A stretch of DNA of 64,000 bases from Macropodus opercularis (GCA_030770545.1 CM061104.1:14455001-14519000), one strand, 5' to 3'. Shown: positions 23,999 through 37,540, counted from the stretch's first letter. The notes: a model not told the origin generated them from the sequence alone. A program made the numbers and translations.

Positions 23999-25372
23999 CC
24001 TTAATGTGTCAGAAACGGGACAGACATTTTTACTGTGTGATAAAGTTAATCTTTCATGGATTAGATGAAATTGCTGCTAGACAGTAGTCTATTGTCTTTT
24101 CCTGGTTTAGGTCTGGACTTGTTCAGATTTTAAGTGGTTCTGGACTTGTGCCTAGGGTGACAACTTGTGATGTGCTTGTCACTGGAAAGAGCATGTTACT
24201 CATAGGGCTAAGGAATGTCCCTTCTCTTATTTGTTCACACATGCATTTCATGGTAGGTGTTTCATGTACACATGAAGTAATTTAATCAGAAATGACAAAG
24301 TAATAGCAAAGGTGACTCTGTCCATGAAAACCTGGCACAAAAGGAAAGATTAAATGGTTGGATCTAAATGTAATGATGCAACTGGTGAAATTGGGCTTTA
24401 ATTCACTTACCTAGTTTTTTTTTTGGAAGGTAATAGTATTTCTTAATATGTCAAAGTTGTTACAGTTTTATTTCTAAATACTTACACTGTTGCTTCACAA
24501 ATGGGAATCACAGCAAAAATGTTTGAGAGTTTCCTTTTTGACACATACGGAAAAGTTTTTCCATTAACCTCAGCTTGACACTTTGATCTGAAAGGCCATC
24601 ATGTGCTAAAAGTACAAATATGCAGCAACAAAAGCAACAAAAAAAAAAAAAAACTATGATCTGTTTGAATAACAGCCTCTTAACTCTGCTGTAGTCATGG
24701 CCGATTCCTGCATGAAATCTTAAAAGATTTCCAGAGGTCTGGCATGTATGTACTTTTCATAAAACAAATTACCATTCACTGCAAAATACAAGTGTTTAAT
24801 CCTAAAACTAGTATGAATAGTGATCAGACTCAAACTCCGGATGTACTGTTTATACAACTACATTAAACTGTAAACTCATGTTTGACCAAATATCAAAGCT
24901 GCTTTATTGCTAATGCTTTTTCTTGGTAGGCTACATAGTGGAAAAGAAAACACTTTTGTACTCTGTTTCATTCTAGAATAATGATGTTTTTACACATATT
25001 AATTATTAATGCTGCTAAAGCAGAGTTTGAACTCATTGGACAAGATGACGGTCAACGGTTTCAGTGAGTTTAATTGTCAGCGTGAGTTCCTGTTTTCTTT
25101 GACTGGTTTCTATCACTTGCTTTTTGACTTGTCTTTGCTTCATTCAGTAAATTATGTCCTGGGTTTCTGATGGAAACAGTTACATCTGTGGTTGTAATCA
25201 GCTACACAATCTGTGAACTGGATATAACTGCACATCTGCTGATTCAAGTATGATTTCAAGTTACAAACCTATTTGTTTTTCTGATTGCTTCAAAAACTTT
25301 GTAGTGATTTGTAGTGGTGAACTCACCAAAGTGCACTCACCTTTGGAGATTAAATGGGTAAAAACACGTTTT

Positions 25373-25378
25373 AATAAA
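25373..25378 (+). terminator. Probable polyadenylation signal of m6pr
   Basis: An AATAAA sits about 1.4 kb after the m6pr stop, which would give a long AT-rich 3' UTR as is usual for this gene. Another AATAAA near 25568 is an alternative. Confidence 0.4.
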
Positions 25379-26389
25379 ACTATTATATGCATAACGTATG
25401 CTGATCTTCCTTTATGTACAATATAAGAAGTCTACACTTTGTAGTAGTAGAAGAGGTTTTAAGAAACAAGTTGTTAATGATTCTTGAAAAGGCTGAGAAC
25501 ATGTTTCTTAAAAGAAAACAAGAAAAAAATGCATATGATATTGTAATCAAAATTTTGCTGTCTGCCAATAAAAACCTTTTCCAAACTAAATCCACATTTA
25601 TAGCATTTTGTGAACTGAGACATCTGGGAATGAGGGCAGAATGATTCAAGGAAATGATAAAAATAAAGTCGACTGACTTGTCTTGTGGACAAGTCATTGC
25701 AGCCCCTCTCAGAAATATGCATATTTTCTAAAGGCAGATCCTGGAGATCTGAGGAGTAGCTAAAAATATACGGTACTGTATGTTGTAGCAAATGAGCCAA
25801 CCCAGTGTGATTTCATTTACCTTTCAGAATATACATTTTTTATTCATCGGTCCTTCTTCTTAACTACTACTGCAGCGTTTTTTGTCAAAGTTTGAGCATA
25901 AATACTGTAGTTTCACTGCGCGTTAACACTGCACACTCACTGTTCTCTACTGCCACTTGCTGTACTGCAGTGTGTACTGTTAAACCTAATGACGCACTTG
26001 ATAACGTGTTAACAATAACTAAGCTAAACAATTTTTATTAGTAAGTTGATAAGTTTTGTCAGTATTGATAGTGATTATGTATCAGAACACATGTTTGTGG
26101 TTCTCATAAATTAGCGTATGCATCAGTTTTAAAAAGATTTATAGGATCAAACTAAACACAATAATGTTAAATATATTACCATTACCGTTTCAACAGCAAT
26201 AATAACAACAACAATAATAATAATAATACATTGCCCCTTACCACTTCACTTTTTGAACACCATGCTCATGCTGTAAATCCAGAAGGTGGCAGTAGCACCG
26301 CAGCAACACCTGAAACACCAATGAAGAAGAAGTCGCAGTGTGAAGGGCGGGGCTTCGTTGGAGGCAAAATCCTGCAAAGGGGGAGTCGT

Positions 26390-26459
26390 TGTTTGCAGTA
26401 CGTTCGAGGACGGAGTAGAAATACTTGAACTGTGAAAAGGACTAAATTAACAAGGAGAG
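26390..26459 (+). other. Probable noncoding first exon of phc1
   Basis: AAGGAGAG followed by gtaaac gives a plausible donor at 26459-26460, upstream of the coding ATG at 27288. The preceding 150 bases are moderately GC-rich and would hold the promoter. Just upstream (about 26195-26229) is a short AAT/AAC-rich simple repeat. Confidence 0.4.
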
Positions 26460-27287
26460 GTAAACACACAAGCACGCAGAAGGACACTGAGCGCTGACCT
26501 CACATGAAGCCGGTAGCTGGTAGCCGATTAGTTCCTAGCTTACTGTGTGCAGCTAGCACCGCTAGGTAGTTTGCCTATAGATGTTAAACTGTCGCTGCAC
26601 CGTTTATTCGAGAGACCTTAGCGGTAGCGTCAAAGTGGCGGCTCGGCCTCAGTCTGGCACTTCTGCCCTCCGTCGCACAGACGTTTGTATAGTTCAGGTG
26701 TGACATTCTGCCATTCTTTTGTTTCCTGCTAACCAGCAAAGTCCATTGTAGTTAGCCACAGCTGGCTAGCCACTCTCTTAGTTAAGCTTTCCTCCATGTT
26801 GTTCCTTCTCTCATCTATCATGTTGACAGTTGCTCTGCTCATGAAAATACCACCGTGCGACTGGTTGTCGTGATTATTGTTCAGCTTGTGGCGGTGATGC
26901 AGTTCACCGAGCTCCAAGTCGTTGTTGGTGCCAGGTTTGAGCAGTGGTGTAGCTACTGTCGCTATGTGTTTGCGTCTGAAGGAGTAACGCCACGCTCCAC
27001 TGTGTGAAAGCCAGGTATTAGCAGCTGTATCAGGTTCGAGGGTTTATTCCGCCGTCTCCCTGCTCGTTTCACCACATATCAGCCACTTTATGCAGTGATG
27101 TCCCCTTTGATGCGTTTAAAACACAAACGGTTTTGTATAGTTGTTATGGTCCCTAAATGGACTGAATGGAGTTTTCACTTGCAAATGATGGCAATTACAC
27201 GTTCAACAGTCCTTTAATATGCATGATACATACAACTCTATTGCTTTGAAACAAATGTTTTTTTGCTTATTGTTGTTTTAAGCAGAC

Positions 27288-30200
27288 ATGGATGCAGGTG
27301 AAGAACAGAACACAGGCACCAGCAGTGGGAATACTCAGACTAGTGGAAACTCCCGCGGTCCCCAGATCGCCCACATGTCTCTGTATGAGAGACAGGCTGT
27401 ACAGGTGACAGTTTGTGCATAAACTAACATATTAGTGTAATAAGAAGATATCTACACTTGAAAATATTATGTAAATACAAAAACATACAATTGTCTGCAT
27501 GTGTGCTTCTTTTTAGGCTTTGCAAGCACTGCAGAGGCAGCCAAATGCAGCACAGTACTTCCAGCAGCTTATGCTACAGCAGCAGATCAGCAATGCACAG
27601 CTGCAAAACCTGGCTGCTGTGCAACAGGTAACCACAGTTATGACATCGAAATATAGTGTGTACATTAATAGGGAGTCATAGCCTGTTATTATTGTTATTT
27701 CCTCCCTTTCACCAGGCCACACTTGCAGCTAGTCGCCAGTCCAATACTCCAAGTAACAGCATGTCCCAGGTGCCCACCACTGTAAGGTTTTATGTCAGTT
27801 GTATAGGAACACACATGTTTTTTCAAAATGGGTTTTATATTTGATAAATTAATGTTTAATTTTATATTCCAGGTCAACCTAAGCACCACATCTTCAGCAG
27901 GGACGATGACTAATCCCCGCCCCCATGGCCCAGCCACCTCTGCCACAAGTACAGCTCTCAACCAGTCAGTGCTGCTGGGTGGAAATTCAGCAGGACAGGG
28001 GCAGATGTATCTTAGAGTGAGTCATAAAATGTGTCTATTTTCAGTCAAATAAAATGGGGTAAAATTGGTGTTGATTGTACGTTTTTGATTTATTACTATG
28101 CATCCTTCTCCGTTTGTAGGTCAACCGCTCTCTCAGAGCTCCACTTGCTTCTCAGCTCATCTTTATGCCTGGTGGTACAGCAACAGCTACTGTAGCAACA
28201 GTTGCCCAGACACAGCCTCAGCCTCAGCAGCAGCAACAAGAAGTTGCTCCTAACACTGCTGGTGCCCAAGCTGACGTTGATCAGGTTTGAACGTAGTTGC
28301 ATTTGTGTAATATAGACCCTAAGGTCTGCTCTGTTATACATATAAAAACAAACAGGCATGATTTCTGACATTCGACTCCACAAGTTTTTAAAAGGTGCTT
28401 AACCATACTCTGCTGTTCTCTTTATCTCCTAGGTACAGAACCTGGCCCTTCACTGCACGTCCTCTCCCAGAGCAGTTGCTGTTAAGTCTGAGCTTCCAGA
28501 AAGAAAAGATGCTGCCAGCTTTCCTCTCAGTCAGCAGCAGCAGGCTTTCCCTCAGACAGCTCAGCAGCAGCAAGTGCAACCGCAACAACAAATGGCCAAA
28601 CCCAATTTTACGCAACAAACCACTGCCAACACAATGACTGTAAAGTCTGGAAACCAGGCTGGCATGACTGTTACTCCTGCTGCCTCTGTAGCTCCTTCCT
28701 CCACCTCATCACCAGCACTCCCTCTCTCCCAACTTCTCCTCACTCCCTCTGCTGCCCCTGTCATCCTGGTTCCCACCTCAAATGTTCCTACCTCCACCCA
28801 GGGCTACCCCATCAGCTCAGTGACCCCAAAGCCCAATGTCAGCACGCAGACTCTGGTGGTACAACCGTTACAGCAGGCTAGCAACACTGCAGACAAAGGT
28901 CCTGTGCCTATCCAGCCCAAGACAGCTCAGGGACACCGTTTACCTGTGCAGCTGCCTCCCAGACACCCGCCTCCTATTCTACCAGCTCCACCTAACAACA
29001 GCCAGGCCACCGCGGGGGGTCACAACCCTCCACACATCCCTGTCCAGCTGGTGGGGGCCAGACAGGGCTTAGCAGGAAATACACAGGCTGTGGCCTTGGC
29101 ACAGGCACGGAGCAGCACAACCCAAGAAAATATAGTTTGTGGGAATATTAACGTAGCCTCCAACAACAATACAATGGTAGGAAGACTGTCAGGGTTTATT
29201 TGTATTGACGCTGCTTTGTTTAGGTGGAATCTTATTAAAAATACTAATGTTTTTTTTCCCTGCATAGAATCAGACAAAGTCTGTCATCGGTTCTCTTAAG
29301 AGGAAATCGGACTGTGATGCACCAAATGAAATGGTGACAGAAGTTTCTGACTCTGCTTCCTTGAAAGATGCAGCTCCTCCGTTGTCTCCTGCCCCTACAA
29401 AGGACTCTGGTAAATGGCCAGTCTGTAGCTTGTAAATGCTACTTGCACATCTTAACTTGTGTTTTAATGAAAGCTCTTCATTTTTCTGTTTTTTATGCCA
29501 AGCAGCTCCTCCTGTAGCTGCTGCCTTTTCATCTCCTCCCACCCTGTCTTTGCCTTTACCCTTGTCAAGAGTTGGGCACGGGGACAAAGACAAAGCACCT
29601 GTTCCTCAGGCAGTGGTGAAGCCCCAAGTCCTCACCCACCTCATAGAAGGCTTTGTCATTCAGGAGGGAGCTGAGCCTTTTCCTGTAATTGCACCCTGCC
29701 ATGATAGCACATGTTACACATTTAGTCTAAAGCTTCATTTTACTGGCATTGGCGAAACACTTTTACATGTGAAAACATTACTGAATATCAGGTTTGAATT
29801 TGATTTGACAGGTCGCTGGGCTCCTCAAAGACAGAGATTTTGCTCTTGTTGGCCGCACAGAAAATGGACCCCCGAGTAAGTGTTGGTATAGTATTATTAA
29901 AAAATGTTCACGTCTGGTATTGTAATTGAACTTTTGTGTTTTCTTTCTAGTGTTGAAATGTGAGTACTGTGGAAGCCTTGCCCCAGCCAGCCAGTTCAGA
30001 GGATCCAAGAGGTTCTGCACAAACACTTGCGCTAAGAGGTAGAATTTTCATTACAGCAGCTTGCTTTTAAGCATAATTAGTAAAAATACAGCTTGTTTTT
30101 CCTGATGTATGTGGAGAGTTGCCTTCCATGGTTTCTGTTTCCAAGAAGCAATTGGTAGCACTTCAGATATGCTCCTTGCTCGGTTGCTGAGGTCAGCGGT

Positions 30201-31256
30201 TTGTTTGTGATCTACCATACCTCTTGTATCAAGTCTTCAGTTGGTGTTGGTGTTCCTGGAGTATGACAGTATGACTGAATGCTGGTATTAACTGAGACGA
30301 CACTTAATGGTCATGAAACTTTTAGAATTTTCTTTACTTCTGCAAAATATTATCCAAAAAGTGACCAGTTGCTCATTTTACAATACATAAAAATAGCACA
30401 GCCAAACTAGGAAGGCAGTGATTTATTCAGCAGTATTTCATTAGAGTTCAAATCATCGATCAATAGCACTGGCTACTCCTGGGTCCACAGGTACAATGTG
30501 AGCTGCAGCCAACACTTCAAGACAAGCAGAGGGAGAACTGGTGCAGGGCTGACGTCTCCTCCAGCCCCCACTGAGAGCAGTAGTAAGCGCAGAGGCCCAG
30601 GTCGCAGGAGCAATTCCACTATCGCCTGTAACAAAATATCAACCAGGCCTGTGCCTGTCAAGGTAATATCTTTAAATGGCAAACTGTCTATATCTGACAT
30701 TTGTACTCTCGAGCACCAAATGTGTTCTATTGCACTGATTAAAAATAGTTCCTGGCAAATGTTGACTCATATTTTCTTTCATACAGTGCCACTCAGAGTC
30801 CAGTCGCTCTGAGGATGTGTCCAGCGATGGTGAAGATGATTCTCCTTCACTTTCCCCAAGCTCTTCACACTCCAGAGCTGAACACAGCGCCCCTCTGTCT
30901 GACAGTTCAGCCCCTGGTAGTCTCCCAGCAGATGGGGGCATCTTTCTTTCAGCTACACCTGCTCAGTGGAGTGTGGAAGAAGTCTGCAGGTTCATTTCTT
31001 CACTTCAAGGTTGGTGGCCAGCAGTGGGTTAAGATGTCATTTTGTGTTTGTATTTGTGCTAGTGCTTCATGTGTCCTGTCTTCTTGTTGTTTTGTTGTGC
31101 TCAGGTTGTGAGGAGCTGGCTGCCCAGTTCCTGTCACAGGAAATAGACGGGCAGGCACTGCTGCTTCTGCGAGAGGACCATCTCATATCTACTATGAATA
31201 TCAAACTGGGTCCTGCTCTAAAGATCTGTGCCTCCATCAACAGCCTGCGAGAGTGA
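27288..31256 (+). CDS. phc1: Polyhomeotic-like protein 1, Polycomb PRC1 subunit
   Basis: This is a nuclear Polycomb-group scaffold that polymerises through its SAM domain within PRC1 to maintain gene silencing. Exons are 27288-27404, 27517-27627, 27716-27781, 27873-28016, 28120-28284, 28433-29176, 29268-29409, 29506-29684, 29812-29875, 29951-30038, 30491-30662, 30787-31009 and 31105-31256. All phases agree and give 788 residues. The N-terminus has the family block LQALQRQPNAAQYFQQLMLQ. The middle is Gln/Ser/Pro/Thr rich and includes QTLVVQPLQQ and HIPVQLVG. The HD1 segment reads VLTHLIEGFVIQEGAEPFP. The FCS zinc finger (about 578-612) reads LKCEYCG then SKRFCTNTCAKR. The C-terminal SAM domain (about 720-786) runs from WSVEEVCRFISSLQG to IKLGPALKICASINSLRE. 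It is shorter than human PHC1 (about 1000 residues), mainly because the long glutamine tracts are absent. PHC2 and PHC3 are paralogues; the m6pr neighbour supports phc1. Confidence 0.95.
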
Positions 31257-31970
31257 GACAATCAGTGCTTCAGAGCGGGGCAGGGCCATTTCCTCGTTGA
31301 TGATTTCTCACTCCAAAACGAACACGGACCTGTTCCTCCAGCAGCGATATCCTCTGCAAAACAATGGTGCTTCATTGATGATGTGGAGCTGGATAGTTTA
31401 CTTTTTGAATAATGAATGTGCATAATATGTTGTGTGCATGCACGAGTGGTATGGACAGTCATTAGTGTTTGACAGCTGTTCTCTTTCTTTATGACTAGAG
31501 ATCTTTCGTCTGTGTCGTCTGAGAACTGTGCAGCTCTTCCAGCCTGCAGTAATCAGTGCTAGTTCTCCTAGCTAGGACCGTTCACCTGTTGAGTTGAGAA
31601 ACGAAATGTTGCCTTCTTGCTGTACTTCAAATGGTGCTTTGACTTTAGTAATATGCTTTGGACAACTTCATTTATGTGTGTTGGTCTTTTAGTAGTATTT
31701 TTCTTTTTAGTCTTTTTTTTACTATAGATGCTCAACCCAGGCTTCAATCTCATTAAGCAAAGAACACTCAGTAAGCCTGGTAATTTATGTAGTTCATTTC
31801 ACCAGTTATTAAAAGTTTAGTTTTTTATCTTTTCCATTTTGTACTACAATCAGAAATATTTTTTCAGGAATATGATATAGCTTTAGGAGCTTTAATCAAC
31901 CTAACTACCTGAAAATAGGTATTTCTGGTAGTGAGAGTGCTCTGTGTATGCAGTACTACCAATAAACAAT

Positions 31971-31976
31971 ACCTGT
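31971..31976 (+). terminator. Polyadenylation signal of phc1
   Basis: AATAAA in the context accaataaacaat lies about 715 bases after the phc1 stop. A second AATAAA lies near 32633. The gene is convergent with styk1, whose stop is at 32774. Confidence 0.5.
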
Positions 31977-32773
31977 TACTGGAAGGAACGGTGTGCTTTT
32001 ATTACCTCCCCTAGCATCCACTAAATCACAGGGTCATTCACAGCCTTTGGATGATCAATTACGCACATGTAAACACTTCCACTCATCCTTTGCACATAGA
32101 TGTGCACATATCCAGACACAGAGTCGAATAATTACATTTGTGTCCTTCATGTCTACAACCCTGCATAGTACATAAAACCATATATTACATGTTTTATATA
32201 AATTGGCATGATTTTCTTAGCAAGATTTGAACTACTCTATATTTACAGTTTACCAGATTTTCCCTTCTGGGTTTAACATAATTAGCAAGAATCCAACTGT
32301 ACACTGGTCAAGTCTGCATAGTCTGCATGTGAAGTTTGTACTAACCTTCACGTTTATCATTTTCAACATTGCACATTATGGACAACACTGATGTTATGAC
32401 GGGACAACAGTGAAATTGTGCTGTGTGTCTACCAACATGTATATGGGGAGAAGACCTTAAATAGGTCAGCCAGTCTAAAATGTGTCCTTCGGTCTGAGCT
32501 TGGTCACTGTAGTCACTACTTTGAAAAATCAAAAATATAAAACATTTTCTGGTTCATCCTGTTTTGTTTACTTCATAATTCCATTTGCTATTTCATAGTC
32601 TGGGTGATTTCAGCTTCGATCTACAATGTTGAAAATAAAGAAACAACACTGAAGGCGAATGTGTGTCAAAACCTTGACTGGCACTGTATCTTAAACCTTT
32701 CTATCTGAACATAGATTCTTGTAAAAGTGCTGCGGTTGAGAGTAGGGCAATTGAATTTGCGGGTGCACGCTGG

Positions 32774-35625
32774 TCAGAAGATGGTGTAGCTGTTGGCTTC
32801 CCCATAGCCTGCTTCCTGCAGATACCGCTCCATGTTAACTGTCCCTGACGCCTTTAAGACTTTGTCAGAGGCGCTCTTCTCTCCTGAGGCCAGCTTTCGG
32901 CTCACCTCAGCCAGGGCGGGTCGATCTTGATCTTTCCACTGGCAGCATCCCTTAATAATAGAATAGCTGAGAGAACGAGAAACACGTTAGGAGATCATGC
33001 GGTGAAAGTGATGAATAGCTTTAGATTTGATTTTTAATTATTTGGATGAAAACACACGTACAGTGAGTTTGAGCAGTTGGAGGGTTTCTTCAGAGTTTTC
33101 CCTCGTTGATGAAACTGCAGAAGCTCATTCACTGTGACTTCTGCGAATGGAGCATCACCTAGAAAGGAAATATAGGGAGCGACATACTGTAGATAAGTAT
33201 TCATAATGATATAACATTGACATTGTGTATTGTCTATATCTTACCTAGTGATGCCATTTCATATAACAAGATGCCAAACGACCAGCTAGAGAAAAACACA
33301 GACAAATAAACTGAACGTTGACATTTAAACAGAGATGATTTGAAAATGTTTAAATTGGTGCGTCATGTGTATTTTAACTGCAAAGAATCCTATCTTATCT
33401 GTGATGTAGGTACAAGCTGGAGTTTGCGAGTGAAAACAACTCACACGTCGCTGCTGGGACTAGCCGCCCTCTTGGCCAACACCTCTGGCGCCTGCCACTT
33501 CTTCAAGCTGGGGTCGTCTCTCTGAGTGGCGGCCTGGTTCTTTCTGGTAAAGACGCCGTGCAGGCCCCAGAGTTTGGCTGTGAACCCCTTACTGATCAGA
33601 ACGCTGTGGGCGCGGATGTTTCCATGGATGAGGTCTTTGCTGTGAAGGAACTCCTGAACAAGCAAGAAGGATTTCAGGAAATCATGTGATTTGTGTGGTT
33701 CATGCTGATTTAAAAATCACTGCAAATATGATTCAGAAGTTTATCAATCAAGGTTGGGAGTGAATCAATAATTCTTCTGAGAAACGTGTCACTTATTTCG
33801 CGGCATACTCACCAGTGCTGACGCCACCTGTTTGGCCATGGTAAATATTCGCCTCTCAGTCATTTCACATGGAGAAGAAACAGCACTATCCTAAAGAACA
33901 AACAGTAAAACAAGTTGTACTTTACCAGAGTTGAAATGAAGACACGCTGGAACAGTTTGGTCCTGCCCTCTGTAAAATACCTCACACTTCATACCTGTCT
34001 ACACCTCCACAGGAAACTGAGTAGATCCTTGTTCTCCAGCTCTTCCACGACTGTCACCAGAGGAGCTCGCAGGGAGACAACACCGACGAGCTCAGGCAGG
34101 AAGGGATGGGGCCCAAGCTGGGCCAGGAAGGAGGCAAAGCTCAGGAAGTTGTGCCTTTCTGTGGCATCAGCAGAGTCTGAGAAATAGGGTGTAAAATTCA
34201 GCATCCTGTAAAAACCTGCAAACGATCCATGAAAAGTGAAAGTTCTACACCTACCATTCAACACCCTGAGAACCACGTTCCTGTTTTCCATACGGGCTCT
34301 GTAGAGGGACACAGAGGAGTCAGAGGGCAGCGGGAAGGCGGAAGACAGGGCAGTGACCTGGTTGAAGGCCTCGGGCAGCCTCTGGCGAGGCAGCTCCCTG
34401 GGCTGCACGATGGGAGTGAAGCTGGGCTTGAAGGTTTGTGATGTGAGGCTGTGCCGGACGGAGGGTGCGCCCGCGCTCATGGCGAGGTTTTTAGCGGCGT
34501 AAGTGTTCGGGGGCTTGAAGGTGGAGTAGGAATCAGGCATGTCCAGAGCGATGTTTTCATGCTCCAAGACATTGATACCTGGAGGAGCTGCAGCAAATTG
34601 ATGGCGACAAGAGAAGACGGAGAAGGAGAATATTGTAAAACAGATGAAGCTGGAGATTATGCTGCTCAGTCGACATTGAAACTCGCTATAACTACTTTCC
34701 TTTTTTCTTTCCTTGTGTTTTTATTCATTGTTATAAAGTCATCATTATCCTGTGGAGCTGATGAGTGGCCGTAGAGGAGTTTAGGATGTGCACGTCGACT
34801 TTTCTGTCCATTATCGCTACACTACACTTAAGATGCTAAATAGCAGGGATTACAACATATTAGTCAGGTGCCTAAAGACGACATCAAAGGTTTTTCATGT
34901 GCAACCACTCCTGCTGTTGGGCATTTCCCAAAGCCTTCACAAGGCAAAGGATGAACCTGAGACTTGCTTCTTTGCAAAAATGCATTTAAATGTGTCTAAT
35001 ACTAAGATGCTTCGGCAGTGTGAGCGTTTGTGTTTCAGGTTTCCAAAGATGGGACATTTGTAATATTGTTTGAAAGATTCAAGGCTTTTATTGTCTTTGG
35101 AAAAGCTGTTCCACAAGACCCGCCCTTGGAGGAACCTGTTAGAGGCCAGTATGGTCAACTGAAGCCACTACACCAAGTCAAACCTGTTTTGGTTTTCGTG
35201 TAGGCACCTGTTGTTTCACTATTGGCTTTTAAAATGCAAAACAACAATTACAAACTGTGGAGGATTTTACCTCTTTTATTTCTTTTTAACCATTTGTGTC
35301 TTACCATCAATGCCGCTCAGGACCCTCCTGGACCTCGCGCTGGGACGGACATTGTCGACCTTCTCTGGACAAAAGCGCAGCAGCAAGATGAAAATCAGAG
35401 TGACCAAGAAGCTGGTCAGCAGGAAGACGGGCACAACGATCACCTCCTGCTGGTAAACGCGGATCTCTACAAACAGGGACGGACAGAGCATGACTCACTC
35501 TGCAAGGCGTCTGCTTGTCAGTTAACTTTACATTTAAAAAGGTCTGTGATGATAAGACCCAGATCCCTCAAGTGATGAAACTCACCACAGATTGTATCTG
35601 CTTGATTACAGCCGTAGCCTGACAT
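32774..35625 (-). CDS. styk1: STYK1-type single-pass kinase-like protein, apparent pseudokinase
   Basis: This is a membrane-anchored tyrosine-kinase-like protein (STYK1/NOK family). Exons are 35625-35586, 35466-35305, 34578-34255, 34176-33995, 33890-33813, 33653-33445, 33285-33245, 33158-33062 and 32966-32774. Phases agree and give 441 residues. A short extracellular N-terminus (MSGYGCNQADTIC) is followed by a membrane helix (about 22-46, PVFLLTSFLVTLIFILLL), a juxtamembrane region and a kinase-like domain. Family marks are ENKDLLSFLWRCRQ, FTAKLWGLHGV, KKWQAPEVL and DVWSFGILLYEM. The ATP-binding lysine position reads VVLRVLN, with Arg in place of Lys (human VILKALK). The catalytic loop reads IHGNIRAHSVL, with Asn in place of the catalytic Asp (human HGDVAARNIL), and the DFG position reads WGL. 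So catalysis looks lost, while the fold and anchor remain. It is convergent with phc1. STYK1 assignment rests on the domain wording throughout and on the 12p13 neighbours. Confidence 0.9.
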
Positions 35626-35639
35626 CCTGTTGAACCCAA

Positions 35640-37540
35640 AAACAAAATTAAAAAAAGATTCTGAGAATATTTCTGTTGATGCACAAACAATAAATAAAAG
35701 TTCAAACGACATTCAAGAGGCACTTGTTGCCCTGGACCCCATTGTGTCTCTGGAAACGAACCCTTGAATAGTAAGTGAGCAAACGTAACTGAGACCAGGA
35801 AATTCAGGTGTTGTGTCGCTGAGGTATGTGGAGCATGTTCTGCTCGTCTGCCTGGCAAACGCGCGACACGTCACACCAGGTTCTACTTGTTCCATCTTCA
35901 GCTTGGATCATTTAGGATTCCTGGCACTGGTCACTTTCAAAAAGATACCAGTATATGGAATAAAGTCCACCTCGCCTAAATTCATTCAGGTCGGGCATAT
36001 TAATACGTCTACTACTGTGCAACACGCCCAAAGGATAAATAAAGCTCTGGCCTTTAGAGCAGTGGAAAATAAAACATGCACTGAGATGCCCTGTGGTTGA
36101 AGCTGATACTGAACTGACCTCATACCCAGCTTACTCTACCTCTCACCTCCATTAAGAATTGATATATCTTTAAAAACAGGAAGTATAACAGCATCATAAC
36201 AGCCTTTTTATAGAAAAGCCATACCTGGGATCCTCACTTCTGCTCTATATCCCAAACAAACTGTTAAATCCTTTTACTGCAGCCTCATGTTTTGTTTCTT
36301 CACATCGTTTGGCCCTTTCCGTACGTCCTTCCAGATAAATACTGTCGCTCGTGCTCATTTAGATCTTCCTTGTCTTCTTATCCTCAGGTGATGTGTCAGG
36401 CTCAGGGGATCAGTGTTTTCTGCTTGTCTGCGTTCCACCTTCAGTGTTGTCTTAACTCCGCCCTCCTTACCTGCACCGTGTCCTTCTTCTTTACGCTTCC
36501 CTTCCCTCCCTTCCTGTCTCTGTCCTTCTCTGTTGTGCCTGAGTTCATCTGCTATATTGCACAGTTGTACACGATAATTGTGAGTTTGGTTGGTTTTAAA
36601 GCCAGTGTACGTCAGTTACTTCTAATCCTGCCTTTCTCCTCTTTGTTCTCAGAAACTGGTCCTGGCAGTCATTGTCATTTCTTAGTTCCTGGCCTTTTGT
36701 TAAACGCGTTTGGCCCTCGTTGCTCTGAAACCCGTATGACAAGCTCTGCTTGTATTTAGCCAGCAATGACAAACAGCTCGTCTTTCCAAGAACAGGAATC
36801 ACACTCATACGATGGCATACCTTAAAAAACGAAAGACCACACACGTACATATTTCTGATGTCCATGTGTAATTGTTAATATAACAGTTAGATTTTTCATC
36901 AAATTCATCACGACACACTGCATATTTTTTTCCGGCCTCTTTGGGCAGGGCTCAGTTTGGTCCATACAGCAAAAACACAGACAGCAGAATAATGTAGACT
37001 GCACAGAGAAACAAAGCTTCAAAAGAGGTGTGTAAAATAAACAATAATAATAATAACAATAACAATAATTTTAGTTTTTATATAAAACTAAAGGAAGGAA
37101 AAGAAGATACTACACATATATGAGAGTCCTGAACTATGTAAACTTACTTTACAGTGTACTTTTCAAGTAATCCACTGCTGGATACTACTACATTTACTAT
37201 TTTCCCCTCTTTACTTATAATGAATTCACTCATTTATTATGACGTGGTGCCTTTTATAGTTTTAAGAGCTTATCTCTATTGCAGCAGTGCAGCAAACGGC
37301 ATTATAACAGTATGTTGTAGCTTTGACCTTGTTGACCTTTCTCTACATTTCATCACAGAGTGAGTACAGCTCTCAGCAGTTTGTAGTGAACAAATAGTAA
37401 TAGTTAATGTCCATAATTATGAACAAACATAATTAAATGTTCATAATTGAGTGTAGGTCTTTAGATTCTCTCAGTGTGTGTACAGAGGTTAAGACGTACA
37501 GAGATGGAGGAACTGTTGGCATAGAAATGACATGTCAGAA
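35640..37540. other. Intergenic region upstream of styk1
   Basis: No supported gene. It contains the styk1 promoter side, an AT-rich stretch with AATAAT/AACAAT simple sequence near 37040-37070, and a pyrimidine-rich open stretch near 36290-36760 that shows no domain. About 47 bases near 37132-37178 resemble a segment near 40252-40298 (six mismatches), so it is probably a small dispersed repeat. Confidence 0.4.

Noticed and set aside
28096..28797. Minus-strand open frames
   Set aside because: Antisense to the Gln/Pro-rich exons of phc1.
36292..36759. 155-codon plus-strand open frame
   Set aside because: Cys/Phe/Leu/Ser-rich translation of pyrimidine-rich DNA without domain, splice partner or recognisable similarity.
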